Source: an uncultured Dorea sp. (lineage in GTDB: Bacteria; Bacillota; Clostridia; Lachnospirales; Lachnospiraceae). From it: a DNA stretch of 12,873 bases. Made by a program: the position numbers and the translations under genes. Where the stretch lies: positions 1-12,873 of the forward strand of contig CAJTVY010000068.1 in the NCBI GenBank assembly GCA_910579925.1. Direction: 5' to 3'. The notes under the pieces are model-generated. The model was not told the origin of the DNA and did not search any database. It was given only the letters and a program-made list of their open reading frames with translations. Below are positions 1-7,904 of this stretch, piece by piece; the first letter of the stretch is position 1, and every line of letters begins with the position of its first letter.

Positions 1-51
1 CGAAAGCAGAAGAGCCGCAAGGCTCCGGGGGTTCAAATCCCTCCCGCTGCG
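1..51 (+). tRNA. tRNA-Ser(CGA), 3' part, cut by the window edge
   Basis: The 3' part of a class II tRNA. Positions 1-3 read CGA followed by AA, which fits anticodon 34-36 plus 37-38. Positions 6-10 (GCAGA) would be the 3' side of the anticodon stem. A long variable arm follows (GAGCC, loop GCAA, GGCTC at 12-25). The T arm is GGGGG / TTCAAAT / CCCTC at 27-43, the acceptor strand is CCGCTGC at 44-50 and the discriminator base is G at 51. A long variable arm with discriminator G is typical of tRNA-Ser. CCA is not encoded. A run of six T follows directly and may end transcription. The 5' half lies outside the window, so the anticodon assignment rests on alignment to the serine tRNA pattern. Confidence 0.8.
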
Positions 52-55
52 TTTT

Positions 56-1402
56 TTATTGATCCGTCTTCCGGCAGATTCGCTGCAGGAGATTCCGTGT
101 ATCCGAAAGGGCAGTATAATTTACAAGCACATATAGATTCCGGCTGTCTTTCCCGACACAACTGCACACCGCTTTCTCTACATCCGGTTCAAGTTCTGAC
201 CGCATTCCCGCATACTTAAGTCTCAGCAGCAGATCCTGACAGCGGATTCCGCTTGCTATAACAGTTCTGATTCCCCTTCCCTTAAGCCTTTCAAAATCCA
301 CGTCCCACAGCCAGGAGACGTCCGCACCGTCCTGGGCATTGTCATTAATCACCACCACCAGTTCTTTAGGATGAGGATCCTTTATCATTACGTCAATATT
401 CTGGTTAAATCCAGTGGGATTCTTTGCCAGGTTAAGCCAGATCTTTGTATCCCCAAGCCAGAATTCCTCCATGCGTCCATTCCCTGGCCGAAAATCTGCA
501 AGTGTCTCCCTGAAATGCTCTGGCTTAACCCCTCCTGCCTGGATTGCCGCATACACCGCCAGAATGTTATATACATTATAGAATCCCTTTTGAGAAGAAC
601 GAAGTCTTTCTCCTTCGACGGTCAGTGCAATTTCCTTCTCAAGCTCTATGTCCTGTCCCAGGTAACGGATATGGGGCCTTTGAAATCCACACTCCAGACA
701 GGCATAATCTCCAAGCTGCCCGTAATGGTAGAACCGGTACGAAAGTTCTGCGCCGCAGCGCCTGCAGAACCGCCCTTCCCGGATTTCCCCGCTGTTATTA
801 TCCCTATTTACACATTCGCTGATTCCATAGGTGACAAAGTCATTTCCACTATCCATGGCAAGACACGCAGACAGGGGATCGTCCCCGTTTACAATCACCT
901 TCATCCCAGGTGCGGACTGCATAACATTTTTCAGAATGTCCATAGTGATATCAATCTCTCCATACCGGTCAAGCTGATCCCGGAACAGATTCGTAAGTAT
1001 CATGTAATCTGGCTGGAAATGTTCGAAAATTACCCGTGTGGCCGCTTCGTCCATCTCGATACAGGCGTAATCTGCAGAAAGCTTCCCGTTTCCCCGGGCT
1101 TTCAGGACAAACGCCGCTGCAACGCCGTTCAGCATATTGGAACCGCTTCGATTACAGATAATCTCATATCCTTCTGCTTCCAGGGCCGCAGACAGCAGAT
1201 TATTCACCGTCGTCTTCCCATTGGTTCCGCATACGGCAAACACCGCCATCCTCACCTCTCCTGCTAGTTCCTGCAGGATGGACGGGCAGATCAGAAGGGC
1301 AATCCGCCCCGCCCATGTGGCGCCCTGCCGATGAAAGATACGGACACAGATCATTTCTGTCAATTTTGCCGCCCAGATGGCAGTTATTCTGCGTAGTTTC
1401 AT
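56..1402 (-). CDS. murT: Lipid II isoglutaminyl synthase subunit MurT
   Basis: MurT is the ligase-like subunit of the MurT/GatD complex, which amidates D-glutamate of lipid II to D-isoglutamine in the cytoplasm. About 448 residues, close to known MurTs. Visible from the chosen start: Mur-ligase P-loop GTNGKTT (about 59-65), NLFRDQLDRYGE in the central domain, a zinc ribbon with cysteines near 213, 216, 235 and 238 (CRRC and CLEC) that sets MurT apart from MurC-F, then NLAKNPTGFNQ and NDNAQDGADVSWLWD in the C-terminal DUF1727 domain that docks GatD. The ATG at 1402 gives MKLRRITAIW, which matches the N terminus of characterised MurTs. It has GGGAGG 12 nt upstream. The ATG at 1456 would add 18 unlike residues and has no Shine-Dalgarno. 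gatD normally follows directly, but here a convergent tRNA follows instead. A 79-nt gap separates murT from the upstream membrane gene, so co-transcription is uncertain. Confidence 0.93.
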   Translation of the reverse strand: MKLRRITAIWAAKLTEMICVRIFHRQGATWAGRIALLICPSILQELAGEVRMAVFAVCGTNGKTTVNNLLSAALEAEGYEIICNRSGSNMLNGVAAAFVLKARGNGKLSADYACIEMDEAATRVIFEHFQPDYMILTNLFRDQLDRYGEIDITMDILKNVMQSAPGMKVIVNGDDPLSACLAMDSGNDFVTYGISECVNRDNNSGEIREGRFCRRCGAELSYRFYHYGQLGDYACLECGFQRPHIRYLGQDIELEKEIALTVEGERLRSSQKGFYNVYNILAVYAAIQAGGVKPEHFRETLADFRPGNGRMEEFWLGDTKIWLNLAKNPTGFNQNIDVMIKDPHPKELVVVINDNAQDGADVSWLWDVDFERLKGRGIRTVIASGIRCQDLLLRLKYAGMRSELEPDVEKAVCSCVGKDSRNLYVLVNYTALSDTRNLLQRICRKTDQ

Positions 1403-1481
1403 ATTCCAGTCATTCCTCCCTTCATTAAGGCGCGCCCTTTTAGTATCCTTCCACATTCTAACACAGGTGTATTGATTTTCT

Positions 1482-2351
1482 TTATGTTAATTTTTTTTCA
1501 ATTTCAAATCTTAATATCTTAAAAACAATCATAATATTCACAATCGTTGTTCCCAATATTCCCGCAAGGCTTCCTAACATCCGGGAATCTGCAGCGTAGA
1601 GCGGATGGTTCAGAAGAGACAGAAATGCCGTCCACTTATCCTTAAAAAGCTGTGTCCAGAAAGAAAAATCAGACCATGCAGACGGTACATAATCATCGGA
1701 AAAATGCAGACTGATCAGCAGCAGGGCGCATACGCCTGCAAAACCGGCAACCGGAGCCAGGAACCGAAACATTTCCGGCAGCCTCTTCCTAATACGTCCA
1801 ACAGTCGGAAACAGGAGCAGCCACAATGGAAGATACAAGAGGATCCTCCCGATTCCCAGATACAGGTCGCATTCCGAGATCCACCCTTTCTCTTCCATTA
1901 TCATACCCGCAAGCCTCTGGCGCACCACTGACAGAGGGATTCCCGGCGCCTCTACCCGGATACAGTCGTAGGTCTTCTCTTTCCCGCCCTGAATCATACA
2001 GAGCTGACTGTCCAGATCCACAATTCCTCGGACAAGATACGTTTTCTTACCAAGAGCCACCTGCTCTCCTGTAGCCTGACAGGATCCAAACAAGGAATCT
2101 GCGGTCTTTCTGCTGAGTATGCATCCTCCCGGGTCGCTGTCCGTCACATAAGTCCCTGAAACCAGTCTGTCCGGCGTAACCAGGTTCATATTTCCCGCCG
2201 TCTCAATCAGTTTCACTTTGCTTTCACGATTCAGATCCGGATTCCTTAGAATCTTCCCGCCGGATTCCTTAAACAGGGTAAAATCCCGGATTTCCCGCTT
2301 TGCATGATCAGAAGCGCTTTCCCAGAAAGCAGCGGCCTGCTTTCTGGTCAT
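1482..2351 (-). CDS. MacB/FtsX-like membrane protein (start uncertain)
   Basis: Probable permease-like membrane protein. From the ATG at 2351 it has an extracellular domain of about 165 residues with a stretch typical of the MacB periplasmic core (CILSRKTADSLFGSC, then GEQVALGKKTYLVRGIVD). Three C-terminal membrane segments follow (about 170-185, 195-213, 260-280). The frame stays open upstream of 2351 to a TGA at 2499-2501. That stretch encodes a positively charged segment and hydrophobic helix (KPYLAKIFLLIALGCAIG), which would supply the first membrane helix of the MacB topology. There is no ATG, GTG or TTG in it; the options are CTG at 2468, ATA at 2480 or a base change in this sequence. 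The gene sits directly behind the HlyD-like adaptor gene (stop at 2477), so translational coupling is likely. No ATPase domain is present. Family assignment is moderate and the substrate is unknown. Confidence 0.7.
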   Translation of the reverse strand: MTRKQAAAFWESASDHAKREIRDFTLFKESGGKILRNPDLNRESKVKLIETAGNMNLVTPDRLVSGTYVTDSDPGGCILSRKTADSLFGSCQATGEQVALGKKTYLVRGIVDLDSQLCMIQGGKEKTYDCIRVEAPGIPLSVVRQRLAGMIMEEKGWISECDLYLGIGRILLYLPLWLLLFPTVGRIRKRLPEMFRFLAPVAGFAGVCALLLISLHFSDDYVPSAWSDFSFWTQLFKDKWTAFLSLLNHPLYAADSRMLGSLAGILGTTIVNIMIVFKILRFEIEKKLT

Positions 2352-2476
2352 ACCGGATTTCTGACCATAGAAGCCGCTCTGTCCCTGTAGTCCTGTAAGC
2401 CTTGTATAGAAAACCGCTTCTGCTCCAATCGCGCACCCCAGCGCTATTAATAGAAAAATCTTTGCCAGATATGGCT

Positions 2477-3802
2477 TTATTCGTTTAGACGTACCCTGTC
2501 ACCCTCTTTCACATATTTACTGGATTCTGTAATGAGTTTCGCTTCCTGGGGCAGATTCGTCTCTACGGCCGCCGAATGGTCATCCTTTCCAAGGACCGTC
2601 ACATTCACTTTTACCGCTGTATAGGACTCGCCCAGGATTCCTGGCTTCATCTGGGCAATCAGCACATAGCTGCTCCCCCCAGACTCCCGAAGAGCGGAGA
2701 GCGGAATCAGAATATCGTAGATATTGTCGGATTTCCGGCTATACCGATAATCCAGGCTTGTTCCCACACGATAGGAGGCTTCCGGTAGGGGGGCATACCA
2801 GACGTACGTTCCTTCTTCATCCTGCCCTACACGGTCTACGGTAAGCGTCCGTTTCTTTGTCTCTCCCTGTATGACAGCCTCAATCTCGTCGCCTGCCGTA
2901 ATGGTTGCAATCTTATCCTCCGGAATATTCCCGCAGGCCTCCAGGTTTCCGACTATCAGGACAATCTGCTCTTCTCCCGTGGTAACACTCCCTTCCTCTG
3001 CACCCACAGATGCAAACACACCGTCCGTCTGGGCGGTAACGATTCCCCCGGCCTCCTTTAACACAGCCATCTGTTCCATCTTATTCTGCAATACGGTAAG
3101 TTCCACCTGCATTTCACTCAGAGCCATCTGTGACGCCTTCTCGGCTGTGGCATCATTTGCCTGGCTGTTGGCCTCGTCCTGCTGCGCAATCTGGTAGGCG
3201 CCCTGTGCCAGCCGGTACGCCCGTTCCGCTTCCTGCATAGCGGTATACGCTGTTTCCATCTCCGACTGAAGCCTCTGTTTTTCCTCCTCAGTGGTCAGAT
3301 TTTCTTCCAGTTCTTCTGCCTCCGCTTCCTCGTACCGGTTCTGCGCCTGTTGATAAGCCGTCTGCGCCTCTCCAAGCCTCTCCGCCGCATCATCAAGGGT
3401 CAGTCCCGCCTGGGCGGTGGCCGGGGTTCTTTTTGGCGATGCTCCTAAAAGACGCTGCTGCTCTATACGGTATTCCAGTTTCTCAATCTCCTGTGCCTGT
3501 TCCGTTATCTTCTCCTCCAGGAACCCGGAATCAAACTGTACAATCCTATCGCCTGCATGTACGGCGCTTCCCGGGTCCGCCAGGATATCCGCCACCTTCT
3601 GCCCTTCTGGCAGAGACTGGTACGCCCGCTCCTTTGCCTGGATACTTCCCACTCCGTCGAATTCATCCACAAGGCTGCCCCGTCCGGTTTCTTCTATCTT
3701 TACTTTCGCTACCGTCATCGAGGCCGCCGTACGTGCAATCAGCGTACAACAGATCATCACAATAAAAAAGTATAGGATCATTTTCACAATTTTTCTATTC
3801 AT
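2477..3802 (-). CDS. HlyD/MacA-type membrane fusion (adaptor) protein
   Basis: Extracytoplasmic adaptor anchored by one N-terminal membrane helix (about residues 6-28). The two halves of a barrel-sandwich/lipoyl domain are visible: LPEGQKVADILADPGSAV (about 64-81) and GGIVTAQTDGVFASVGAEEG (about 251-270). Between them is a long alpha-helical hairpin, about 95-250, very rich in E, Q and A with heptad-like spacing. A beta-barrel region (EDKIATITAGDEIEAVI) and a membrane-proximal region (ILIPLSALRESGGSSYVLI) follow. At 441 residues it is normal for the family. The ATG at 3802 has AGAGGA upstream. It starts 17 nt after the MalG-type permease stop and is followed by the MacB-like protein, the usual partner of such adaptors. 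An adaptor inside a sugar-importer operon is unusual. With no outer membrane expected, it probably assists the MacB-like permease rather than bridging to a TolC. Confidence 0.85.
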   Translation of the reverse strand: MNRKIVKMILYFFIVMICCTLIARTAASMTVAKVKIEETGRGSLVDEFDGVGSIQAKERAYQSLPEGQKVADILADPGSAVHAGDRIVQFDSGFLEEKITEQAQEIEKLEYRIEQQRLLGASPKRTPATAQAGLTLDDAAERLGEAQTAYQQAQNRYEEAEAEELEENLTTEEEKQRLQSEMETAYTAMQEAERAYRLAQGAYQIAQQDEANSQANDATAEKASQMALSEMQVELTVLQNKMEQMAVLKEAGGIVTAQTDGVFASVGAEEGSVTTGEEQIVLIVGNLEACGNIPEDKIATITAGDEIEAVIQGETKKRTLTVDRVGQDEEGTYVWYAPLPEASYRVGTSLDYRYSRKSDNIYDILIPLSALRESGGSSYVLIAQMKPGILGESYTAVKVNVTVLGKDDHSAAVETNLPQEAKLITESSKYVKEGDRVRLNE

Positions 3803-3819
3803 CTATTCCTCTCCTGCCA

Positions 3820-4668
3820 CTATTCCTTAAGTCCCGACGCCTCGATCCCCTTCTGCAGATACTCCCGTCCCCAAAGAAACCCCAGTACGGCCGGGATCAT
3901 CATTACCACCGAGGCCACAAAGGAAGCGCTCATCTGATCCGTGGTAATTTCCGGCAGATACAGGGAGAGCGGGAGTTTTGACTTTGTTTTCAAAAATGTC
4001 ATGGGCGCCTCCATAGCATTCCAGTATTCGAGAAAATTTAAAATCAGCGCTGAAACAATGCCGGGACTTCCTAGGGGAATTCCGATCATAAGGAAGCTCG
4101 CCAGCTCTCCCGCCCCGTCCACCTGCGCCGCTTCAAACACCTCTTTCGGGATCGACCGGAAAAATTTCTCCATAATAAATACCGGAAAAGTCGAGAAAAT
4201 TCCCGGGAGAATCAGCGCCAGATGGGTGTCAAGAAGGGCCAGTTTAGAAAGTACCAGATAACTGGATACCATTGTCACCTGAAATGGCATGATCATTAAA
4301 ATCATATACATGATAAACAAAGGCTTTCTTCCCCGGAATTCATATCTGGCAAAGGCCCATGCCGCCATAGTTCCTACTGCGGTCTGTCCGATCAGAATAG
4401 AAAATACCTGTTTCACCGAGTTCCAGAACATGACGAAAAAATCCGGTGAATCCAGCAGAAGTTCCACGTAAGGCCTTAATGTGGGATACACGGGAAGAAA
4501 CCTGGCCGAAAGATTCTCCCTGCCCTCTCCCAGGACGGCTCCGTATGCTTCTTTTAATTCCTGTGGGCCCATGAAGGAATTGCACGCCATCATGAGTACC
4601 GGCAGAACCATCACAAAGCCCGCCAGGATTAAGACCGCGTATACCAGCAGATATTTTCTTCGCCTCAT
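3820..4668 (-). CDS. Sugar ABC importer permease, MalG type
   Basis: One of two membrane subunits of a carbohydrate (CUT1-type) ABC importer. The 282 residues have about six hydrophobic segments. The cytoplasmic EAA loop that contacts the ATPase is clear: EVFEAAQVDGAGELASF with the following IPLGSPGIVSALILNF (about 175-210). The MalG-type landmarks NSVKQVFSILIGQ and WAFARYEFRGRK precede it. The ATG at 4668 has GGGAG five bases upstream. It lies 20 nt after the MalF-type gene and 17 nt before the adaptor gene, consistent with one operon. The sugar cannot be told from the sequence. The cognate ATPase is not in the window; in many Firmicutes one MsmK/UgpC-like ATPase serves several such importers. 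Confidence 0.9.
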   Translation of the reverse strand: MRRRKYLLVYAVLILAGFVMVLPVLMMACNSFMGPQELKEAYGAVLGEGRENLSARFLPVYPTLRPYVELLLDSPDFFVMFWNSVKQVFSILIGQTAVGTMAAWAFARYEFRGRKPLFIMYMILMIMPFQVTMVSSYLVLSKLALLDTHLALILPGIFSTFPVFIMEKFFRSIPKEVFEAAQVDGAGELASFLMIGIPLGSPGIVSALILNFLEYWNAMEAPMTFLKTKSKLPLSLYLPEITTDQMSASFVASVVMMIPAVLGFLWGREYLQKGIEASGLKE

Positions 4669-4688
4669 CCAGTCTCCCGCCTTTCCTT

Positions 4689-5525
4689 TTATTCCTGCTT
4701 CTCATTCCACCGTTCCAGTAAACACAGCAGAATACTGACCGTCGCTGCCATCATCACCGCCGCCGCGCTCATTTTCTGGATATCCAGCCTGGTAAACCAG
4801 TTATTAAACAGATGCTGCAGCATATAAATACTCTCATGTGGATAGTCTCCGGCAATCAGATAAGCCTCCCGGAACACACGGAATGCATTAACGAAAGACA
4901 GGACTCCGATCAGAACGATTCCCGGTTTCATCTGGGGCATGGTAATATAGAAGAAGCATTCTTTCGCTCCTGCTCCGCTTACCTTGGCCGCTTCATACTG
5001 CTCTTTTCCGATACCGGAACGGGCTGCAATCCACAGTACCACGTCATATCCCAGATTCTTCCATATATAAGAGAACACCAGGATCCAGAAAGCCGTATCC
5101 GTACTCATCCAGTCCTTTCCCTGCATATGAAGGAGATTAAGCAGTTCATTCAGAAGCCCGTTTTCATGGAAAATGATTTTAAAAAACACTACCAGGGACG
5201 CCACCGGAACAGCCATTGGCAAGAGAAACAGGGTCTGGAAAAATGCCCTGGCTCCTTTCAGTTGGCAGAGCAAAAGCGCAATGCCAAAAGAAAGAACCAG
5301 AAGCAGTGGAATACAGATACTTAAAAAGCGAAAGGTATGCCAGACTGCCTCCCCAAATGCCTGGTTCGTCAGCACCTCCCTGTAGTTTGCCGTTCCCACA
5401 AAAGTATTTCCAACAGCCTTTAAGAAGGAACGGCGGATCACGTCTGCAAATGGTATCAGCACGAATACCGTCGTTCCGATAAGGCTCGGAAGCAGGAAGA
5501 GATATGCTGTTTTCTGCTTCTTCAT
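4689..5525 (-). CDS. Sugar ABC importer permease, MalF type
   Basis: Partner permease of the MalG-type subunit. The N terminus MKKQKTAYLFLLPSLIGTT is typical of MalF/UgpA-like permeases. The EAA loop reads EQYEAAKVSGAGAKECF with ITMPQMKPGIVLIGVLSFVNAF after it (about 175-215 of 278). Six hydrophobic segments are apparent. Start choice: the frame opens with GTG at 5537 and ATG at 5534, inside the end of the binding-protein gene (TGA at 5534-5536), and has another ATG at 5525. I chose 5525 because it gives the family-like N terminus and lies 11 nt after GGAG; 5534 is the alternative. The overlap or near-overlap with the preceding gene implies translational coupling and a binding protein-MalF-MalG gene order. 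Confidence 0.88.
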   Translation of the reverse strand: MKKQKTAYLFLLPSLIGTTVFVLIPFADVIRRSFLKAVGNTFVGTANYREVLTNQAFGEAVWHTFRFLSICIPLLLVLSFGIALLLCQLKGARAFFQTLFLLPMAVPVASLVVFFKIIFHENGLLNELLNLLHMQGKDWMSTDTAFWILVFSYIWKNLGYDVVLWIAARSGIGKEQYEAAKVSGAGAKECFFYITMPQMKPGIVLIGVLSFVNAFRVFREAYLIAGDYPHESIYMLQHLFNNWFTRLDIQKMSAAAVMMAATVSILLCLLERWNEKQE

Positions 5526-5533
5526 ATTTCTCA

Positions 5534-7756
5534 TCACTCCGCCAGATAAGTATCTACCTTCCGGCAGATTGCCTTTGCCGTATCCTCCGGCGACTGCTTA
5601 CCACCGTAACACTTCTCCATCTCTGCAAAAACAGTGTCCTCTACCATACTGTCTGTCAGAAACGGCGTACTGAGTCCTTCTATCATCTGTATCAACTGGC
5701 TTACTTCTTCTTTAGGCGGATATGCGGCGTCTACCCGTACGTCTTCCCCGGTTTCCGGATCCACCGCGCTGGTTCCCACGCTCATTTCTATCGCCTCTTT
5801 CGTTTCCACATATTCGGCCAGATATTCAAGCCCGCTTCTCAGCGTCGGAAAACCATCGGCATTGTCGCCCTTCTGGACAGATTCGTCAAACAGGCATTCA
5901 ATAAATTCTATCGCAAGTTCCTGCTGCTTAGAAGAAGCGTTGACGCCTGCGATTACCTGGGGAACATAGTATTGCCTGACGCTCATGGGAGTTTTCCCGC
6001 TCTCCCTTGCAATCGTATAGGGAACCATGGAAGACATCAGCCCGTCAATCTCCTCGATCATAACCGGTACATTTAAAAGTCCCATGCCAGAGTTGAACCG
6101 GGTGCTCATCTGTTTCCATACCCCTGCCTCAAGTCCCATCTTTTCTTCAACTTCCCTGGTTCCCTGCACCTCGCACAACTTCATCCAGTCTGTCAGGAAC
6201 TGCAGAAGTTTCTCCTCGTTAAGACCGCCCTCTTTCGTCATAAGATCACTGTAAAAGGTATTAAATAGCGTCATTCCCGTCATGTCATGGGTTGTGGATC
6301 CAAACAACTCTTCGCCCGGGTTCTGTTCCATGTATCGATGAAAGGAATCCAGATTCTGGAATGCATTTACCTTCTCATCATCGCCGAAAATCACCGGGAC
6401 GCTTACCCTGGCCGGAATCCCATAGATCCTGCCGTCCAGAACAGCCGCATTTCCTACCACATCCATGAGAACACCCTTTTCTGTCAGACGCTCTCCCAGA
6501 TCTGTTAAGTCTGTCAGAATTCCTTTCTCCATGTAAGACGCTGTCGGAAGCCCGTCAAGAAGCAGTATGTCCGCCCCGCCTCCATTAAGAAGTTCGGCGT
6601 TGAGAGTTCTGATCGTTTCTGAGACCGAATCCCCCTCGCCCTCTGCGGCAGAGCGGTAATCCACCCTGACTTCCGGGTGTTTACTCTGGAATGCATAGAC
6701 CGCCTGGGATACCGTCTGGTTTTCCTTCAGACCATAGATACTTAGCGTCTCATCCCTGACTGCCTGGGCTTCCTCATCGAATCGGTAGCACATCAGTCTC
6801 TCCCCGCCTCCGGAAATATTGTACAGACCGTAAAATGTATGATCCTTTCCACAGATAAATTTTTCCGGGTATGCCGAATCCGTGCTCATCAAGGTTCCGG
6901 AGCCGTCCATAACCGTTTCTACAATACTGCCCTGTTCTGTGATTCTCTGAATCCCTTTTGCATTCACCACGTACCAGATTTCAGAGCCGCCCGGAACGAT
7001 GATCGTCTCCTCTAGTTCCTGCTTCAGCGATACGCTCTCTGTCTTTTGGAAATTATCTGTCTGATAGAAATCTATACTCTCCCGATCTTTTCCAAAGACT
7101 GCTATACTCTCACCATATATCGCCATGACTGACTGAAAATCCAATACTATGGGAATCACTTCTGATATCTCTGAAATCTTTTTCCCATCCTGGTAGAATT
7201 TCACCATACCGGACATTTCTACAATCCCAATGGTTCCGTTTTCGAGTACAGCCATATCCACAAACAGATCTGTCCGCCCTTCTTCGCCCACTTCCAGGCA
7301 TGGTGCGGGCGTACAGTCCAATGCGCTTCCATCCCCTGCATCTCTGATAATGTGCTGTCCGTAGGGAATTCCGTCTCTGCAAGGCAGCGCCAGACCGTAT
7401 ACGTTACCGTCTTCCCCAGAGTAAACATGTTCGATCTCAAACCCCAGCCGTTCCCTTGCATCCGTCATCCAGGTAACGTCTCCTGAATCTGTCCAGGTCT
7501 CGTTCTGATAGACGTAACTGGAATACCCATTCTCATTCCTGGCATAGAGTACCAGGCCGTCGTCCTGCTCCTTGATTCCTACCGCTTCTTTTACATCTTC
7601 CGGCAGGATAATCTCCTGCTCCACATAACGTCCCTTTGCGGTAATACCGCCGTCTTTCCCATCCGCACTGTCGTCGCCCTGTTTCCCGCAGCCTGCAAAA
7701 AGTCCGGCCGTAAGCGCCGCAGCCATAAGAAAGCTGACTATTCGTTTCTTCTTCAT
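5534..7756 (-). CDS. Lipoprotein: beta-rich N-terminal half joined to a sugar-type solute-binding domain
   Basis: Surface lipoprotein that probably captures substrate for the two following permeases. The signal peptide MKKKRIVSFLMAAALTAG leads to lipobox FAGC, with the lipidated Cys at about residue 23. The C-terminal half (from about 335) is a family 1 extracellular solute-binding protein: LSIYGLKENQTVSQAVYAFQ then KHPEVRVDYRSA, ADILLLDGLPTASYMEKG, GRIYGIPARVSVPVIFGDDE and ASSKQQELAIEFIECLF. The N-terminal half (about 30-330) is an array of short beta-strand-like units (DDGLVLYAR, GNVYGLALP, GTIGIVEMSG, ESIAVFGKD, SEIWYVVNAKG, HTFYGLYNISG), suggesting a beta-propeller-like module. At 740 residues it is well above the usual 420-550 for binding proteins. 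The ATG at 7756 was chosen over 7762 because AAGGAG sits 8 nt upstream of the former and only 2 nt from the latter. It is the first gene of the operon, divergent from the response regulator. Confidence 0.88.
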   Translation of the reverse strand: MKKKRIVSFLMAAALTAGLFAGCGKQGDDSADGKDGGITAKGRYVEQEIILPEDVKEAVGIKEQDDGLVLYARNENGYSSYVYQNETWTDSGDVTWMTDARERLGFEIEHVYSGEDGNVYGLALPCRDGIPYGQHIIRDAGDGSALDCTPAPCLEVGEEGRTDLFVDMAVLENGTIGIVEMSGMVKFYQDGKKISEISEVIPIVLDFQSVMAIYGESIAVFGKDRESIDFYQTDNFQKTESVSLKQELEETIIVPGGSEIWYVVNAKGIQRITEQGSIVETVMDGSGTLMSTDSAYPEKFICGKDHTFYGLYNISGGGERLMCYRFDEEAQAVRDETLSIYGLKENQTVSQAVYAFQSKHPEVRVDYRSAAEGEGDSVSETIRTLNAELLNGGGADILLLDGLPTASYMEKGILTDLTDLGERLTEKGVLMDVVGNAAVLDGRIYGIPARVSVPVIFGDDEKVNAFQNLDSFHRYMEQNPGEELFGSTTHDMTGMTLFNTFYSDLMTKEGGLNEEKLLQFLTDWMKLCEVQGTREVEEKMGLEAGVWKQMSTRFNSGMGLLNVPVMIEEIDGLMSSMVPYTIARESGKTPMSVRQYYVPQVIAGVNASSKQQELAIEFIECLFDESVQKGDNADGFPTLRSGLEYLAEYVETKEAIEMSVGTSAVDPETGEDVRVDAAYPPKEEVSQLIQMIEGLSTPFLTDSMVEDTVFAEMEKCYGGKQSPEDTAKAICRKVDTYLAE

Positions 7757-7785
7757 AAGCATTACTCCTTTTATTAGTTTCTGGG

Positions 7786-7794
7786 ATTATAATA
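7786..7794 (-). promoter_or_regulatory. Candidate -10 region of the transporter operon
   Basis: The minus strand reads TGGTATTATAATCC here. This gives either TATTAT preceded by TGG (extended -10 type) or TATAAT three bases on. It lies about 30 nt upstream of the lipoprotein start, so the leader would be short. No good -35 is visible; that position is taken by the TTTGAG arm of the nearer palindrome, as expected if an activator replaces the -35 contact. Confidence 0.5.
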
Positions 7795-7804
7795 CCAGTG
7801 AAAC

Positions 7805-7853
7805 CTCAAAAAATCTTTGAGAACCTTATAAAATTCTTAAAGATTTTTTTGAG
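7805..7853. promoter_or_regulatory. Paired palindromes in the divergent intergenic region, probable response-regulator operator
   Basis: Two related palindromes: CTCAAA-N5-TTTGAG at 7805-7821 (perfect arms) and CTTAAA-N6-TTTGAG at 7836-7853 (one arm mismatch). Their centres are about 31 bp apart, close to three helical turns, and together they form a larger inverted repeat centred near 7829. They lie between the outward-facing -10 elements of the lipoprotein and response-regulator genes. The obvious candidate binder is the OmpR-family regulator encoded next door; this is inferred from position and symmetry only. Confidence 0.6.
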
Positions 7854-7860
7854 ATTTGGG

Positions 7861-7869
7861 TGATATAAT
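7861..7869 (+). promoter_or_regulatory. Extended -10 promoter of the two-component operon
   Basis: TGATATAAT: a consensus TATAAT at 7864-7869 preceded by TG one base upstream, the extended -10 pattern that needs little -35 sequence. The right-hand palindrome lies just upstream, over the -35 region. The leader to the ATG at 7905 would be about 30 nt and contains AAAGGA at 7888-7893. Confidence 0.6.
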
Positions 7870-7904
7870 AAGAATCATATTTTATAGAAAGGATCGTTTC
7901 AGCT

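Noticed and set aside
371..1267. 298-codon plus-strand frame opposite murT
   Set aside because: Antisense shadow of a clear murT gene; no family features, and the real gene's motifs are all on the minus strand.
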